From Methanoregulaceae archaeon (GTDB lineage: Archaea; Halobacteriota; Methanomicrobia; Methanomicrobiales; Methanospirillaceae): DNA of 6,889 nt. Every line of letters starts with the position of its first letter. Positions within the stretch are counted from its first letter, which is position 1. The notes below the pieces were generated by a model. That model was not told the DNA's origin and made no database searches. It worked only from the letters and a program-made list of their open reading frames with translations. The position numbers were made by a program, and so were the translations under genes. Location: positions 1 to 6,889 of the forward strand of contig JAJRBV010000143.1 in the NCBI GenBank assembly GCA_028679275.1, read 5' to 3'. Below, piece after piece: positions 5,893-6,889 of this stretch.

Positions 5893-6696
5893 CTAAGGTG
5901 CAGGCTCTCGCCCATGGTCCCTGAGTTCCCTCATGTACCGTTCCCTCCTCGCAATGTACGCCTCCCCTCCGGTCCCGTACGGAATATATTCGGATATCTG
6001 CCACAGGTCGGCGGCCATTTCCTGCTTTGTCCTGTCGGCAAGCCCGAGAAGAAATCCGAACTGTATCAGGTCTCTCCTCGTGCCCATCAGGCTCATGATA
6101 TCCTGGATGAGAACAGGGTCATGTGTTCCGATATGGAAAGGAACCTCGTAACGATGCGCATCCTTTACCAGGTCAAAGAACCGTTCCCGGAGCCTGGCGG
6201 GATCAGTAATATCCCCCTGATAGGCTCCCTTGACGAAACGCGGGGTTATCCCGAGAGCGAGGAGGATCCGCAGATCTCCGGTTGTCCGGTACAGGTAAGC
6301 CTGGATTGCAAGCGTAACAGGAAAATTGCCCTTCCGGCAGAGACTTGCCGCTTCGATGGCTGCACCGATAAGCCCGCTCCCTTCCATGTCGATCTCAAAT
6401 CCTACCTTGTTCCGGCTGGCTTCCCGGCAGAGGTTAACCGTCCGGGCTAAAGCGGCATCTCCGTCATGGAGGGCACCAAGGGATGAGAGTTTTACTGATA
6501 TTGATGCATCAAGTCCGCCCTTCGCAATCCCGGAAATGGCTTCCCGATACGAAGCGCTGACGGCATCTGCATCTTCAGGGGTTCGTGCGTATTCATCAAG
6601 AACATGGAGGGTACAGGATATCCCCCTGATGTTCTGCTCCTCTGTCCGGACAAGAGCTGCGTGGAGATCCGGGAGGGTCCAGCGACCGGTTGTCAT
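5893..6696 (-). CDS. Proline dehydrogenase (FAD-dependent, PutA/PRODH TIM-barrel family)
   Basis: 267 residues from the ATG at 6696. Oxidises proline to 1-pyrroline-5-carboxylate with FAD. The barrel motifs appear in order: ISVKLSSLG (66-74), EIDMEGS (101-107), IQAYLYRT (131-138), RFVKGAY (153-159), IGTHD (189-193), QFGFLLGLA (212-220), YIPYG (237-241) and YIARR (247-251). The usual RRxxEN ending here reads RRERYM, so the conserved Glu is replaced by Tyr254, a possible change in substrate pocket. This start is chosen because GGAGAAG lies four bases upstream; a longer frame reaching 6792 has no such support and would overlap the neighbouring gene. It follows the small membrane protein gene by ten bases, and its ribosome site overlaps that gene's stop codon, so the two probably share one transcript. 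No pyrroline-carboxylate dehydrogenase is in view. It could feed electrons to the membrane or act in proline turnover. Confidence 0.92.
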   Translation of the reverse strand: MTTGRWTLPDLHAALVRTEEQNIRGISCTLHVLDEYARTPEDADAVSASYREAISGIAKGGLDASISVKLSSLGALHDGDAALARTVNLCREASRNKVGFEIDMEGSGLIGAAIEAASLCRKGNFPVTLAIQAYLYRTTGDLRILLALGITPRFVKGAYQGDITDPARLRERFFDLVKDAHRYEVPFHIGTHDPVLIQDIMSLMGTRRDLIQFGFLLGLADRTKQEMAADLWQISEYIPYGTGGEAYIARRERYMRELRDHGREPAP

Positions 6697-6706
6697 GGCC
6701 CTTCTC

Positions 6707-6889
6707 CTAATCTCTCCGGTAGATTTGCCAAACGGCATACAGGATTGAGATGCTTGCCGCCAGAAACAGCAGGGCAAGAAACCCGGGGGCAATCCTGGCT
6801 TCTGTTAATACAAGGAAATCGTACATGACATATACACCAAAGGTGAATGCGATGAACCAGCCATAGAACTTCATCTTCTGGACTGCAAG
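6707..6889 (-). CDS. Small or C-terminal membrane protein, runs off the right edge (partial)
   Basis: Read from the right edge, the frame stays open to a TAG at 6709-6707. The 60 visible residues contain two hydrophobic segments: FYGWFIAFTFGVYVMYDFLVL, split by EARIAPG from FLALLFLAASISILYAVW, and end QIYRRD, consistent with a cytoplasmic C-terminus. An internal ATG at 6874 would give a 55-residue protein but has no ribosome site, whereas the next gene has a clear one, so I favour a frame that continues beyond the window. I recognise no family. It precedes proline dehydrogenase by ten bases and is likely co-transcribed; a transporter or membrane anchor for that enzyme is possible. Confidence 0.6.
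   Translation of the reverse strand, partial: LAVQKMKFYGWFIAFTFGVYVMYDFLVLTEARIAPGFLALLFLAASISILYAVWQIYRRD

Noticed and set aside
5626..6450. Plus-strand frame (274 codons) spanning the end of wrbA and most of proline dehydrogenase
   Set aside because: It crosses two well-supported convergent genes and shows no domain pattern.

Overview
The window looks like chromosomal DNA of a GC-rich methanogenic archaeon, most likely of the Methanomicrobiales type (Methanoregula/Methanosphaerula-like). The reasons are an archaeal PolB2-type DNA polymerase with an archaeal-style operon, TATA-like promoter elements, poly-T terminators, and Shine-Dalgarno sites resembling GGAGGTGAT. The lineage is an inference from gene content, not a database result. 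No rRNA, tRNA, CRISPR array, insertion sequence or phage gene was seen.

Layout. (1) 44-964 (+): a secreted lipoprotein nuclease with a thermonuclease domain and a lamin-tail-like domain. (2) 1083-3794 (-): a compact three-gene operon read right to left. It encodes a RecA-fold protein without a visible P-loop, a 71-residue helical protein of unknown function, and a PolB2-type family-B polymerase with eroded proofreading and polymerase motifs. A TATA-like element lies near 3908, a possible 28-codon leader ORF at 3870-3784, and a hairpin plus T-run terminator at 988-971. (3) 4052-4186 (-): a 44-residue four-cysteine protein resembling the small Fe-S subunits of glycyl radical enzymes. (4) 4344-5126 (+): a secreted beta domain fused to a four-helix membrane module whose four His residues are placed like those of diheme cytochrome b561. 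(5) 5196-5813 (+): the WrbA flavoprotein. (6) 5893-6696 (-): proline dehydrogenase, preceded by the C-terminal part of a small membrane protein that runs off the right edge.

How the genes may work together. The polymerase operon is the most interesting unit. A RecA-like protein, a small partner and a degenerate polymerase in one transcript parallel, by analogy only, the bacterial ImuA-ImuB-DnaE2 mutagenesis cassette, suggesting a damage-tolerance role. The middle and right parts hold redox genes (a possible membrane b-type cytochrome, WrbA, a possible Fe-S protein, flavin-dependent proline oxidation) that may concern redox balance or oxidative stress, but they are separate transcription units and no pathway can be proven from this window.
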